Part shown: positions 22,639 to 30,910 of the stretch, piece after piece
Position numbering within the stretch: position 1 is the stretch's first letter
How the letters are laid out: each line of letters begins with the position of its first letter
Assembly (NCBI RefSeq): GCF_015070875.1
Contig: NZ_JADDIV010000001.1
Location: 279,144 to 343,143 of the forward strand
Direction: 5' to 3'
DNA length: 64,000 bases
Origin: Ramlibacter pallidus
GTDB lineage: Bacteria > Pseudomonadota > Gammaproteobacteria > Burkholderiales > Burkholderiaceae_C
Translations under genes and position numbers: made by a program
The notes under the pieces: generated by a model
Database searches by the model: none
Told to the model about the DNA's origin: nothing
The model's input: the letters and a program-made list of their open reading frames with translations, nothing else

Positions 22639-23445
22639 TCACTCCTTGTAGTAGACGACCTGGTGGGTGGTGGCCAGGAGCCGGCCGGCTTCGTCCCACA
22701 GCTGTCCCGCGTGGTCGAAGTAGCCCCCGCCGAAGCCCTGCCCCTGCGCCTGCACGAGCAGGTAGCCGGACGAGGCGGCCGCCAGGTGGGCGGCGTCGGC
22801 GTGGAAGTAGACGGTCATGCTCACGGTGCCAATGGCCGTCAGTTTGGCACGGCGCAGCCAGACGCGGGGGAAGAACACGTCCGCCAGGGCGGTGAGCGAC
22901 GCGAAGTCGAGCGGCCGCGCCGGGTCGTCGCGCACCCACAGGCGCGTCAGGCTGCTGGCGTTCTCGGCGCCCTTCCATTCCTGCGGGATGGAACCTTCCA
23001 GGAAGCGCATGTCGTAGCGGTTGAGCCACTCGACGCCGTGGCGCGGCGTGCGCGGCGTGTCGTGGGGGCGCGGCACCTGCGGCATGCGGGCCTCGTGGCC
23101 GGACCAGGTCTCGCGCCGCACCGCGGTGAACACGGTGGCGGTGATGACGACCTCGTCGCCCTGCAGCATCTCCACGATCCAGTGCTGGGTGGAGCGGTTG
23201 GTGCGGGCGGGCCGCGGCCGGGCGATGAAGGGGCCGTCGGCCAGGGCCGCCGCGAAGTTGATGGTCAGGGACACCGGGTCGCCCAGCCGCTGCGGGTGCG
23301 CCAGCACGGACTGCAGGCACTGCGCGGCGGTGATGCCGCCGTACGGCCCGATCATGTTGGCGTAGGCGGGGCTGGTGCGGCCCTGGAAGCTGCCGTCCGC
23401 CTGCGGCTGCAGGGCGACGGCTTCGTCGAAGGGATGCGTGCTCAT
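22639..23445 (-). CDS. Acyl-CoA thioesterase (double-hotdog, TesB-like)
   Basis: A 268-residue protein formed from two hotdog domains: N-terminal YANMIGPYGGITAAQCLQSV with substrate-pocket glycine pair and C-terminal TALADVFFPRVWLRRAKLTA followed by SMTVYFHADAA. This is the 4HBT_3/TesB-like arrangement of medium-chain acyl-CoA thioesterases. The start overlaps the stop of the alpha/beta hydrolase by four bases. It probably removes CoA from intermediates that accumulate during acyl-CoA oxidation. Confidence 0.87.
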   Translation of the reverse strand: MSTHPFDEAVALQPQADGSFQGRTSPAYANMIGPYGGITAAQCLQSVLAHPQRLGDPVSLTINFAAALADGPFIARPRPARTNRSTQHWIVEMLQGDEVVITATVFTAVRRETWSGHEARMPQVPRPHDTPRTPRHGVEWLNRYDMRFLEGSIPQEWKGAENASSLTRLWVRDDPARPLDFASLTALADVFFPRVWLRRAKLTAIGTVSMTVYFHADAAHLAAASSGYLLVQAQGQGFGGGYFDHAGQLWDEAGRLLATTHQVVYYKE

Positions 23446-24305
23446 GCGGCTTGCGGCGTGGACAGCGTGCGCAGCCGGTCGGCCATCCGCGGCCAGAGGC
23501 GCGTTTCCTGTTCGCTGCGGAAGGGACCGAAGTGGCCGATGCGCCGCAGGGCCACGTCGGCCGGCGCGATCCGCTCGATCTGGCGCGGCGCGTTCTCGTA
23601 CAGCGACACCAGGCTGCGCGTGCCCTGCAGCGTCATCAGCTCGTCGTCGGAGATGGAGAGCGCCAGCACCGGGAAACGTGCGCGCGCATAGGCCGCGCGG
23701 GCCAGCTCGCCCTCCGCGCCCACGCTGTAGCGCGGATGCAGGCACCAGCGGCGCCACTGCAGGATGACGCCGGCCGGCAGGTCGCCGACCTTGCGCAGCT
23801 TGCGGCCGGGGAAGTAGCCGCACAGGCGCGTGGCCACCGGCACCAGCACGAACCAGAACCACGGGATCACGCGCTTGAGTTGCGGTGCGTTCTCGCGCCA
23901 GTAGCCGCTGCCGGCCGCCACGCTGAGCAGGCCGCTGACCTTGGCCTGGTTGGAGAGCAGGCCCGGGAGCTGCGCGCCCAGGCTGTGGCCGAGGAGATGG
24001 AGCGGCGCATCCGGCAGTGCCGCATGCGCGTGGTCGATGGCCGCCTCGTAGTCGCGCGTCCAGTCGAACAGGTCGGCCCGGAAGCCGCGCAGGCTGGCCG
24101 GCGCCGACTCGCCGCTGCCGCGGTAGTCGAAGGTGGTCACGCGCCAGCCCTGCACCGCGAGCCAGGTGGCGAAGGGTGCGTAGAACTCCTGCCGCACGCC
24201 CATCGCGCCGCCAATGACGACGTTACCGGCGGGCGAGCCTTCGGGCGCATAGACGCGAGCGGAGATCTCCGCGCCGTCCGTGGCCCTCAGCGTCACTCGT
24301 TCCAT
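23442..24305 (-). CDS. Alpha/beta-fold hydrolase
   Basis: A 287-residue serine hydrolase. The nucleophile elbow GHSLGAQ is near residue 110, the oxyanion region is GGAMGVRQEFYAPFA near 35, and the C-terminal histidine is in RRIGHFGPFRSEQE. This resembles the quorum-quenching/esterase-like group of hydrolases annotated only in general terms. It is the first gene of an overlapping set of five (hydrolase, thioesterase, SDR, DsbA-like isomerase, enoyl-CoA hydratase). Its own upstream region contains a pair of GC-rich palindromes (24341-24423). Confidence 0.85.
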   Translation of the reverse strand: MERVTLRATDGAEISARVYAPEGSPAGNVVIGGAMGVRQEFYAPFATWLAVQGWRVTTFDYRGSGESAPASLRGFRADLFDWTRDYEAAIDHAHAALPDAPLHLLGHSLGAQLPGLLSNQAKVSGLLSVAAGSGYWRENAPQLKRVIPWFWFVLVPVATRLCGYFPGRKLRKVGDLPAGVILQWRRWCLHPRYSVGAEGELARAAYARARFPVLALSISDDELMTLQGTRSLVSLYENAPRQIERIAPADVALRRIGHFGPFRSEQETRLWPRMADRLRTLSTPQAA

Positions 24306-24340
24306 GCTTACTCCTCTCGTTGCTGTCTTCTTTTCTTCCT

Positions 24341-24423
24341 CCCTCCCCCTCTGGGGGAGGGTCGGGGTGGGGGCACTCGGTCGGCCGCGCGCCCCCATCC
24401 CTTCCTTCCCCCAGAGGGGGAAG
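24341..24423. repeat. Paired GC-rich palindromes between thiolase and hydrolase genes
   Basis: Two hairpins, CCCTCCCCCTCTGGGGGAGGG at 24341-24361 and a degenerate copy CCTTCCCCCAGAGGGGGAAGG at 24403-24423, are inverted to each other, with GGGGTGGGGGC and GCCCCCATCCC facing inwards. The 83-base unit fills most of the intergenic region. It has the same length and layout as the unit at 28590-28672. Confidence 0.85.
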
Positions 24424-24434
24424 GAAAAAATCCG

Positions 24435-25643
24435 TCACACGCGCTCGAAGATCCCCGCCGCGCCCTGCCCCATGCCGACGCACATCGTCACCATCCCGTA
24501 CTTCAGGTTGTTGCGGCGCAGGGCGTGCACCACGGTGGCGGAACGGATCGCGCCGGTGGCGCCCAGCGGGTGGCCCAGGGCGATCGCGCCGCCCATGGGA
24601 TTGATCTTGCTGGCGTCCAGGCCCAGTTCGCGGATCACGGCGAGCGACTGCGCGGCGAAGGCCTCGTTCAGCTCGAACCAGTCGATGTCTTCCTGCTTCA
24701 GGCCGGCGGACTTGAGCGCGGCGGGGATCGCCTGGATCGGGCCGATGCCCATGATGTGCGGCGGCACGCCGCGGCTGGCGTAGCTGACGAAGCGCGCGAG
24801 CGGCTGCAGGTTGAAGCGCTTGATGGCCGCCTCGCTGGCGATGATCAGCGCGCCGGCGCCGTCGGAGGTCTGCGAGCTGTTGCCGGCCGTGACGCTGCCG
24901 CGCGCGGCGAACACCGGGCGCAGCTTGCCCAGCGCCTCGAGGGTGGTGTCCGGGCGCGGGCCTTCGTCGAGCTTCACCGTGTGGGTGTCGATCGCGACTT
25001 CGGCGGATTCGAGGTCCAGCTGGCGCTCCTCGACCTGCACGGCGGTCATCTCGTCGGCGAACAGGCCGGCCTGCTGCGCCTTCACGGCGCGCTGGTGCGA
25101 GGCCAGGGCGAAGGCGTCCTGGTCTTCCCGGCTCACCTTGTATTGCTGCGCCACCTTCTCGGCGGTGAGGCCCATGCCGTAGGCGATGCCGTAGTTGCCG
25201 ATGTCGTCGGGGTCGCGGAAGATCTCCGGCGACAGCGAGGGCGTGTTGCCCATCATCGGCACCATGCTCATGCTCTCGGTGCCGGCGGCGATCATCACGT
25301 CGGCCTCGCCGACCCGGATGCGGTCGGCGGCCATCTGCACCGCGGCCAGGCCGGAGGCGCAGAAGCGGTTGACGGTGATGCCGCCCACGCTCTTGGGCAG
25401 CCCGGCGAGCACCGCGCCGACGCGCGCCACGTTCAGGCCCTGCGGCCCTTCGGGAATCGCGCAGCCGCAGATCAGGTCTTCGATGGCGTTCGGGTCGAGG
25501 TTCGGCACCTGCGCCAGCGCCGCCTTCAGCACCGTGGCCAGCAGGTCGTCGGGCCGGGTGTTGCGGAAGAAGCCCTTGTGCGAACGCCCGATGGGCGTGC
25601 GCGTGGCGGCGACGATGTAGGCGTCCTGGAGTTGCTTGGTCAT
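24435..25643 (-). CDS. Acetyl-CoA C-acyltransferase (3-ketoacyl-CoA thiolase)
   Basis: Cleaves 3-ketoacyl-CoA to acetyl-CoA and a shortened acyl-CoA, the last step of beta-oxidation. The 402-residue protein has all thiolase active-site elements: nucleophile Cys95 in VNRFCASGLAAV, His358 in ALGHPLGATGA, and Cys388 in MCVGMGQGAAG, plus NEAFAAQ. The start at 25641-25643 is shared by four bases with the stop of the DUF559 gene, so that gene's insertion put it upstream and in translational contact. It is a fadA-type partner of the bifunctional enzyme at 26107. Confidence 0.93.
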   Translation of the reverse strand: MTKQLQDAYIVAATRTPIGRSHKGFFRNTRPDDLLATVLKAALAQVPNLDPNAIEDLICGCAIPEGPQGLNVARVGAVLAGLPKSVGGITVNRFCASGLAAVQMAADRIRVGEADVMIAAGTESMSMVPMMGNTPSLSPEIFRDPDDIGNYGIAYGMGLTAEKVAQQYKVSREDQDAFALASHQRAVKAQQAGLFADEMTAVQVEERQLDLESAEVAIDTHTVKLDEGPRPDTTLEALGKLRPVFAARGSVTAGNSSQTSDGAGALIIASEAAIKRFNLQPLARFVSYASRGVPPHIMGIGPIQAIPAALKSAGLKQEDIDWFELNEAFAAQSLAVIRELGLDASKINPMGGAIALGHPLGATGAIRSATVVHALRRNNLKYGMVTMCVGMGQGAAGIFERV

Positions 25644-26056
25644 GGTTGGTTCCTGGTATTCACTCCCTCCCCCTCTGGGGGAGGGCTGGGGTGGGGGCAC
25701 GCGGCCCCCAACGCCTGCAATTGGTCGAGGATGGACTGGCGTACGCCGTCCAAATTCGTCAGTGCTGCGTTGCTCGGAAATCGCAGCACCGCAAAGCCGT
25801 GGGCGCGAAAGAAGCCATCTCGCCGGCCGTCGTAATCGACTTGCCGCTCGTGCTGGGACCCATCGAGCTCCACGATCAGCTTGGGGGCGAGGCAGGCGAA
25901 GTCCGCGATGTAGTTGCCGAGAGGGTGCTGACGGCGGAACTTCACTCCGAGTTGCTCGCCACGCAGGCCAGACCAGAGCTTGCGCTCGGAATCCGTCATC
26001 TCGCGCCGAAGCACGCGCGCGTTGCGCTGGGCCGTCGATGTGGACTGGTTCTGCAT
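25640..26056 (-). CDS. DUF559 endonuclease-like protein
   Basis: A 138-residue Vsr/restriction-endonuclease-fold protein. DUF559 conserved parts are visible: LRREMTDSERKLWSGLRGEQ at the N-terminus, then GVKFRRQHPLGNYIADFACL with a catalytic-type Asp, and LIVELDGSQH with Glu-x-Asp, followed by the helix DYDGRRDGFFRAHGFAVLRF. The C-terminal PHPSPPPEGEGVNTRNQP is coded mostly by the left inverted repeat and is not part of the domain. No ribosome binding site was recognised; the gene begins 7 bases inside the right inverted repeat. It is likely the only gene of a small mobile unit (25665-26099). Activity as a nuclease is inferred from the family. Confidence 0.88.
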   Translation of the reverse strand: MQNQSTSTAQRNARVLRREMTDSERKLWSGLRGEQLGVKFRRQHPLGNYIADFACLAPKLIVELDGSQHERQVDYDGRRDGFFRAHGFAVLRFPSNAALTNLDGVRQSILDQLQALGAACPHPSPPPEGEGVNTRNQP

Positions 26057-26099
26057 GCGTGGTGTGCCCCCACCCCAGCCCTCCCCCAGAGGGGGAGGG
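25665..26099. mobile_element. Inverted-repeat-bounded element carrying the DUF559 gene
   Basis: The 36-base sequence at 25665-25700 (hairpin CCCTCCCCCTCTGGGGGAGGG followed by CTGGGGTGGGGGCAC) recurs as an exact reverse complement at 26064-26099. The 363 bases between them hold almost only the DUF559 gene. Pairs of the same repeats with short spacers occur at 24341 and 28590, as if the gene had been lost from them. No target-site duplication is evident at the borders. The element resembles a tiny transposon with internal nuclease, although the mechanism is unknown. Confidence 0.7.
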
Positions 26100-26106
26100 A
26101 GCAGGG

Positions 26107-28506
26107 TCAGTTCCGAACAGGCTTCCCCGTGCTCAGCATCCCCAGGATCCGCTCCTGCGTCTTCGGGTGCTGCACCAGCTCGCAGAAGGCCCTGCGCTCC
26201 AGCGTCATCAGGTACTCCTCGTTCACCAGCTGGTTCGCGTCCACGTCGCCCCCGGTCACCACGTTGGCGATCAGGCCGGCGATGCGGAAGTCGTGCTGGC
26301 TGATGAAGCCGCCGTCGCGCATGTTGATCAGCTGGCCCAGGATCGTCGCCTTGCCGCTGCGGCCCGCCACCGGGAACAGGCGCTTGTGCGGCGGACGGTA
26401 GCCGGCATCGAACATCGACTTGGCCTGCTGCACAGCGACGTAGAGCAGTTCGTCCTTGTTCGGGACGATCACGTCGCTCTCCAGCAGGTAGCCGATCTTG
26501 CGCGACTCGATCGCGCTGGTGCCCACCTTGGCCATGGCCGCGGCCGTGAAGCCCTCGGTCAGGAACTTCAGCAGCTCCTTGTCCATGCTGTGCTGCGCGT
26601 TCTCCGCCGCGCGGCGCGCGATGTAGGTCAGGCCGCCCGCGCCCGGCACCAGGCCGACGCCGACCTCCACCAGGCCGATGTAGCTTTCCATCGCGGCGAC
26701 GCGCTTGGCCGAATACAGGCCCAGCTCACAGCCGCCGCCCAGCGCCAGGCCGCGGATGGCGGACACCACCGGCACGCTGGCATAGCGCAGGCGCAGCATG
26801 GTCTGCTGCATGAAGCCCTCGGCATCCTCGATGGCCGCGACGCCGACGGCGATGAAGGCCGGCAGCGTGGACTCGAGGTCGGCGCCGGCGCTGAAGGGCT
26901 CGTCGCCCGACCAGATCACCAGGCCCTCGTAGTCCTTCTCCGCCATCTCGACCGCCTGCTGCAGCCCTTCGCAGACCTCGGGGCTGATGACGTGCATCTT
27001 GGTCTTGAGGCTGCAGATGAGGACCTCGTCGTCCAGCGTCCAGAGACGCAGGTTCTTGTCCTCGTGCAGCGTGGTGCCCGCGGTTTCGAAGCGCGGACCG
27101 GCCTCGCCGCGCAGCAGTTCGGGGAACAGCTGGCGCTGGTAGACCGGCAGCACGCGGCGCGGCTGGAACTTGCCGGTGGTCGGGTTGAACGAGCCCTGTT
27201 CGGTGTGCACGCCGCCCGCATCCGCGACGGGACCCTTGAACACCCAGGCCGGCAGCGGCGCCTTCGACAACGCCTTGCCCGCATCGATGTCTTCCTGGAT
27301 CCATTGCGCCACCTGCAGCCAGCCGGCTTCCTGCCACAGCTCGAACGGGCCCTGCTTCATGCCGAAGCCCCAGCGCATGGCCTGGTCGACGTCCCGCGCG
27401 GTCTCGGCGATGGTCGCCAGGTGCACGGCGGCGTAGTGGAAGCTGTTGCGCAGGATGGACCAGAGGAACTGGCCCTGCGGGCCGGTGGCATTGCGCAGCA
27501 GCTTCAGGCGCTCGGCGGCCGGCTTCTTCAGCATGCGGCCGTAGACCTCGTCGGCCTTCTGGCCGGCCGGCACGTAGCTTTCGCTTTCCAGCTCGAAGCG
27601 CAGGATGTCCCGCCCGGCCTTCTTGAAGAAGCCCGCCTTGGACTTCTGCCCCAGGTGGCCCTTCTCCAGCAGCTTGGTCAGCACGGCCGGCGTGCCGAAG
27701 CTCGAATAGAACGGGTCGGTCTCGGGCGACAGCGTGTCCTGCAGCGTCTTCATGACGTGGGCCATGGTGTCCAGGCCGACCACGTCCGCGGTGCGGAAGG
27801 TGCCGCTGGACGCGCGGCCCAGCTTCTTGCCGGTGAGGTCGTCGACCACGTCGAAGGTCAGGCCGAACTTCTCGACCTCGCGCATCGTGCCCAGCATGCC
27901 GGCGATGCCGACGCGGTTGGCGATGAAGTTGGGCGTGTCCTTGGCGCGCACGACCCCCTTGCCCAGGCCGCTGGTGACGAAGGTCTCCAGGTCGTCCAGG
28001 ATCTCCGGCTTCGTCGTCGGGGTCGGGATCAGCTCCACCAGGTACATGTACCGCGGCGGGTTGAAGAAGTGGATGCCGCAGAACCGGGGCTTGATCGCCT
28101 CCGGCAGCGCCTCGGACATCTTCGTGATCGACAGGCCGGACGTGTTGGATGCGACGATGGCGTGCTTCGCCACGTGCGGCGCGATCTTCTTGTACAGGTC
28201 CAGCTTCCAGTCCATGCGCTCGGCGATCGCCTCGATCACCAGGTCGCATTCGCCCAGCAGGGACAGGTGCTCTTCATAGTTCGCCTGCTGGATCAGCGCG
28301 GCGTCCTCCGGCACGCCCAGCGGCGACGGCTTGAGCTTCTTCAGGCCTTCGACGGCCTTCGTGACCACGCCGTTCTTCGGGCCTTCCTTGGCGGGCAGGT
28401 CGAACAGCACCACCGGCACCTTCACGTTGACCAGGTGCGCGGCGATCTGCGCGCCCATCACGCCGGCGCCGAGCACGGCCACCTTCTTCACCTGGAAGCG
28501 GTTCAT
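26107..28506 (-). CDS. Bifunctional 3-hydroxyacyl-CoA dehydrogenase/enoyl-CoA hydratase (FadN/FadB-like)
   Basis: A 799-residue beta-oxidation enzyme. The N-terminal half is the NAD-dependent 3-hydroxyacyl-CoA dehydrogenase (VAVLGAGVMGAQIAAHLVN, then IHFFNPPRYMYLVELIPTP). The C-terminal half is the crotonase (SAGADLES near residue 535, LALGGGCELGLYSAKRVAAM near 585, EVGVGLVPGAGGL). The dehydrogenase-before-hydratase order and length are those of FadN-type proteins and differ from E. coli FadB. It lies upstream of the thiolase, from which it is separated by the inserted DUF559 element. Confidence 0.92.
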   Translation of the reverse strand: MNRFQVKKVAVLGAGVMGAQIAAHLVNVKVPVVLFDLPAKEGPKNGVVTKAVEGLKKLKPSPLGVPEDAALIQQANYEEHLSLLGECDLVIEAIAERMDWKLDLYKKIAPHVAKHAIVASNTSGLSITKMSEALPEAIKPRFCGIHFFNPPRYMYLVELIPTPTTKPEILDDLETFVTSGLGKGVVRAKDTPNFIANRVGIAGMLGTMREVEKFGLTFDVVDDLTGKKLGRASSGTFRTADVVGLDTMAHVMKTLQDTLSPETDPFYSSFGTPAVLTKLLEKGHLGQKSKAGFFKKAGRDILRFELESESYVPAGQKADEVYGRMLKKPAAERLKLLRNATGPQGQFLWSILRNSFHYAAVHLATIAETARDVDQAMRWGFGMKQGPFELWQEAGWLQVAQWIQEDIDAGKALSKAPLPAWVFKGPVADAGGVHTEQGSFNPTTGKFQPRRVLPVYQRQLFPELLRGEAGPRFETAGTTLHEDKNLRLWTLDDEVLICSLKTKMHVISPEVCEGLQQAVEMAEKDYEGLVIWSGDEPFSAGADLESTLPAFIAVGVAAIEDAEGFMQQTMLRLRYASVPVVSAIRGLALGGGCELGLYSAKRVAAMESYIGLVEVGVGLVPGAGGLTYIARRAAENAQHSMDKELLKFLTEGFTAAAMAKVGTSAIESRKIGYLLESDVIVPNKDELLYVAVQQAKSMFDAGYRPPHKRLFPVAGRSGKATILGQLINMRDGGFISQHDFRIAGLIANVVTGGDVDANQLVNEEYLMTLERRAFCELVQHPKTQERILGMLSTGKPVRN

Positions 28507-28589
28507 CGTTCTTGCCTTCCCTTGCGCCGACGGCGCGCTGCCGGAACGTTCGTCTTGATCTTTGTACACGGGAACTCCTGATTCTTGCT

Positions 28590-28672
28590 CCCTCCCCCTC
28601 TGGGGGAGGGTTGGGATGGGGGCGCTGCGACCGCCGGGCGCCCCCACCCTGCCCTCCCCCAGAGGGGGAGGG
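28590..28672. repeat. Paired GC-rich palindromes between fadN and DUF2147 genes
   Basis: Hairpins at 28590-28610 (CCCTCCCCCTCTGGGGGAGGG) and 28652-28672 (CCCTCCCCCAGAGGGGGAGGG) are exact reverse complements and face inwards through TTGGGATGGGGGCGC and GCGCCCCCACCC. The unit is 83 bases long, as at 24341. It lies between two genes of the same strand, in a 178-base gap. Confidence 0.88.
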
Positions 28673-28684
28673 GAAAAAAAGCGT

Positions 28685-29116
28685 CTACTGCACGCGCACC
28701 CAGGTCTGGGTGCGGCCGAACGGCCCGATCGAGCCGCGCACTTCCAGCCGCTTGCCGCCCTCGATGGGCGTCAGGCGCAGCGTGTACTCGCGGCCGTTCT
28801 CCGGGTCGAGGATCTTGCCGCCTTCCCAGACGTCGCGGCCCTCGGCCTTCTTCGCGCCGCGGATGATCTCCAGTCCGGTCAGGGGCTGGCCCTTGCGCTC
28901 GTCCTTGCATTCCTCGCAGACGGAGTCCGGCTTGGCATCCTTGGCCAGCCGCTTCTCGATGCGGCCGTTCAGCACGCCGCCGCTCTCGGTGATGCGGATC
29001 TCGGCCTTGGCCTCGCCGGTCTTGTCGTCGATGTTGCGCCAGGTGCCCACGGGGGACACCTGGGCGAGCGCCGTGCCGGCGAACAGCATGCCGGTGGCGA
29101 TCAGCGCCGCTTTCAC
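28685..29116 (-). CDS. DUF2147 family exported protein
   Basis: A 143-residue protein with a Sec signal peptide (MKAALIATGMLFAGTALAQ, cleavage probably after TALA). The mature part VGTWRNIDDKTGEAKAEIRI, then PENGREYTLRLTPIEGG and a C-terminal GRTQTWVRV, matches the DUF2147 lipocalin-like family of unknown function. Cysteines occur in VCEECKDERKG. Its start overlaps the stop of the acyl-CoA dehydrogenase by four bases, so it is co-transcribed with fatty-acid genes. A role in handling lipids or stress at the envelope is a guess. Confidence 0.88.
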   Translation of the reverse strand: MKAALIATGMLFAGTALAQVSPVGTWRNIDDKTGEAKAEIRITESGGVLNGRIEKRLAKDAKPDSVCEECKDERKGQPLTGLEIIRGAKKAEGRDVWEGGKILDPENGREYTLRLTPIEGGKRLEVRGSIGPFGRTQTWVRVQ

Positions 29117-30909
29117 GCGAGCGCCTCTTCGGTGTCCAGCAGCACCTTCACGCCGGAGCGCGCCGTGCGCATCAGCGTCGCCGTTTCCGGGAACAGGCGC
29201 GCGAAGTAGAAGCGCGCGGTCTGCAGCTTCGCCTTGTAGAACGGGTCGGTGTTGCCGGCCGCGATCTCGCGCAGCGCGACCTGCGCCATGCGCGCCCAGA
29301 AATAACCGAACACCAGGTGGCCGGCCACGCGCAGGTAGTCGACGGCGGCGCCGCCCACTTCGTCCGGGTTCTGGAAGGCCTTGAAGCCGATCTCGGTGGT
29401 GAACTTGGTCATCTGGTCGCCCAGGTAGGCCACCGGATTGATGAACTCGGCCATCTGCTCGTTGACGCCTTCCTCTTCCACCAGCTGCGCCACCAGCTTG
29501 CCGAACTTCTTCAGCGTGGCGCCCTGGTTGCCCAGGATCTTGCGGCCCAGCAGGTCCAGCGACTGGATGGTGTTGGTGCCTTCATAGATCATGTTGATGC
29601 GGTTGTCCCGCACGAACTGCTCCATGCCCCATTCCTTGATGAAGCCGTGGCCGCCGAACACCTGCATGCAGGCGTTGGTGGAGATGTGGCCGTTGTCCGT
29701 CAGGAAGGCCTTCACGATCGGCGTGAGCAGCGCCACCATCTCGGCGCTCTCCTTGCGGACCTTCTCGTCGGGGTGGTACAGCTCCTTGTCCAGCAGCAGC
29801 GTGCAGTAGATCGCCATCGCGCGGCCGCCCTCGGCGTAAGCCTTGGCAGTCAGCAGCATCTTGCGCACGTCCGGGTGGACGATGATCGGGTCGGCCGGCT
29901 TGTCCTTGGCCTTGGGGCCGGACAGCGCGCGCATCTGCAGGCGGTCCTTCGCGTAGGCCAGCGCGTTCTGGTAGGCCACTTCGGTCAGGCCCAGCGACTG
30001 GTTGCCCACGCCCAGGCGGGCGGCATTCATCATCACGAACATCGCGGCCAGGCCCTTGTTCGGCTCGCCGACCAGCGAGCCGACGGCGCCCTCCAGCACC
30101 AGCTGCGCGGTGGCGTTGCCGTGGATGCCCATCTTGTGCTCCAGGCCGCCGCAGTAGATGCCGTTGCGCTCGCCCAGCGAGCCGTCGGCCTTCACGTTGT
30201 ACTTCGGCACGACGAACAGCGAGATGCCCTTGCTGCCCTGCGGCGCGTCCGGCAAGCGGGCCAGCACCAGGTGCACGATGTTCGCCGTCATGTCGTGCTC
30301 GCCGGCGGAGATGAAGATCTTGTTGCCGGTCAGCTTGTAGGTGCCGTCGGCCTGCGGTTCGGCCTTGGTGCGCAGCAGGCCGAGGTCCGTGCCGCAATGG
30401 GGCTCGGTCAGGCACATGGTGCCGGTCCACTCGCCGGAGACGAGCTTGGGCAGGTAGGTCTTCTTCTGTTCGTCGGTGCCGTGCGCGTGCAGGGCCTCGT
30501 AGGCGCCGTGCGACAGGCCGGGGTACATGGTCCAGGCCTGGTTGGCGCTGTTCAGCATCTCGTAGAAGCACTGGTTCAGCACGAAGGGCAGGCCCTGTCC
30601 GCCGTACTCCGGGTCGCACGACAGCGCCGGCCAGCCGCCTTCGACGTACTTGGCATAGGCGTCCTTGAAGCCGGTGGGCGTCTTGACCTCGTGCGTCTTC
30701 GCATCGAGCTTGCAGCCTTCGGTGTCGCCGGTGATGTTCAGCGGGAAGGTCACTTCCGAAGCGAACTTACCGCCCTCTTCCAGCACCGCATTGATGGTGT
30801 CGGCGTCGATGTCCGCGTGCTTCGGCAGGGCCTTCAGTTCGTCGGTGGCGTTCAGCACTTCGTGGATGACGAACTGCATGTCGCGCAGGGGCGGGGTGTA
30901 CGTGGGCAT
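29113..30909 (-). CDS. Acyl-CoA dehydrogenase with C-terminal extension (DmdC/FadE-like)
   Basis: A 598-residue acyl-CoA dehydrogenase. It has an extra N-terminal helical region (MPTYTPPLRDMQFVIHEVLN), the central FAD site TMCLTEPHCGTDLGLLRTKA, and the classical catalytic motif MIYEGTNTIQSLDLLGRK near residue 440. An additional helical C-terminal domain of about 130 residues follows. Such proteins act on medium- and long-chain acyl-CoA or 3-methylmercaptopropionyl-CoA. It is the first enzyme gene of the fatty-acid operon, one base after the TetR stop, so the regulator and dehydrogenase are co-transcribed. Confidence 0.92.
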   Translation of the reverse strand: MPTYTPPLRDMQFVIHEVLNATDELKALPKHADIDADTINAVLEEGGKFASEVTFPLNITGDTEGCKLDAKTHEVKTPTGFKDAYAKYVEGGWPALSCDPEYGGQGLPFVLNQCFYEMLNSANQAWTMYPGLSHGAYEALHAHGTDEQKKTYLPKLVSGEWTGTMCLTEPHCGTDLGLLRTKAEPQADGTYKLTGNKIFISAGEHDMTANIVHLVLARLPDAPQGSKGISLFVVPKYNVKADGSLGERNGIYCGGLEHKMGIHGNATAQLVLEGAVGSLVGEPNKGLAAMFVMMNAARLGVGNQSLGLTEVAYQNALAYAKDRLQMRALSGPKAKDKPADPIIVHPDVRKMLLTAKAYAEGGRAMAIYCTLLLDKELYHPDEKVRKESAEMVALLTPIVKAFLTDNGHISTNACMQVFGGHGFIKEWGMEQFVRDNRINMIYEGTNTIQSLDLLGRKILGNQGATLKKFGKLVAQLVEEEGVNEQMAEFINPVAYLGDQMTKFTTEIGFKAFQNPDEVGGAAVDYLRVAGHLVFGYFWARMAQVALREIAAGNTDPFYKAKLQTARFYFARLFPETATLMRTARSGVKVLLDTEEALA

Positions 30910-30910
30910 C

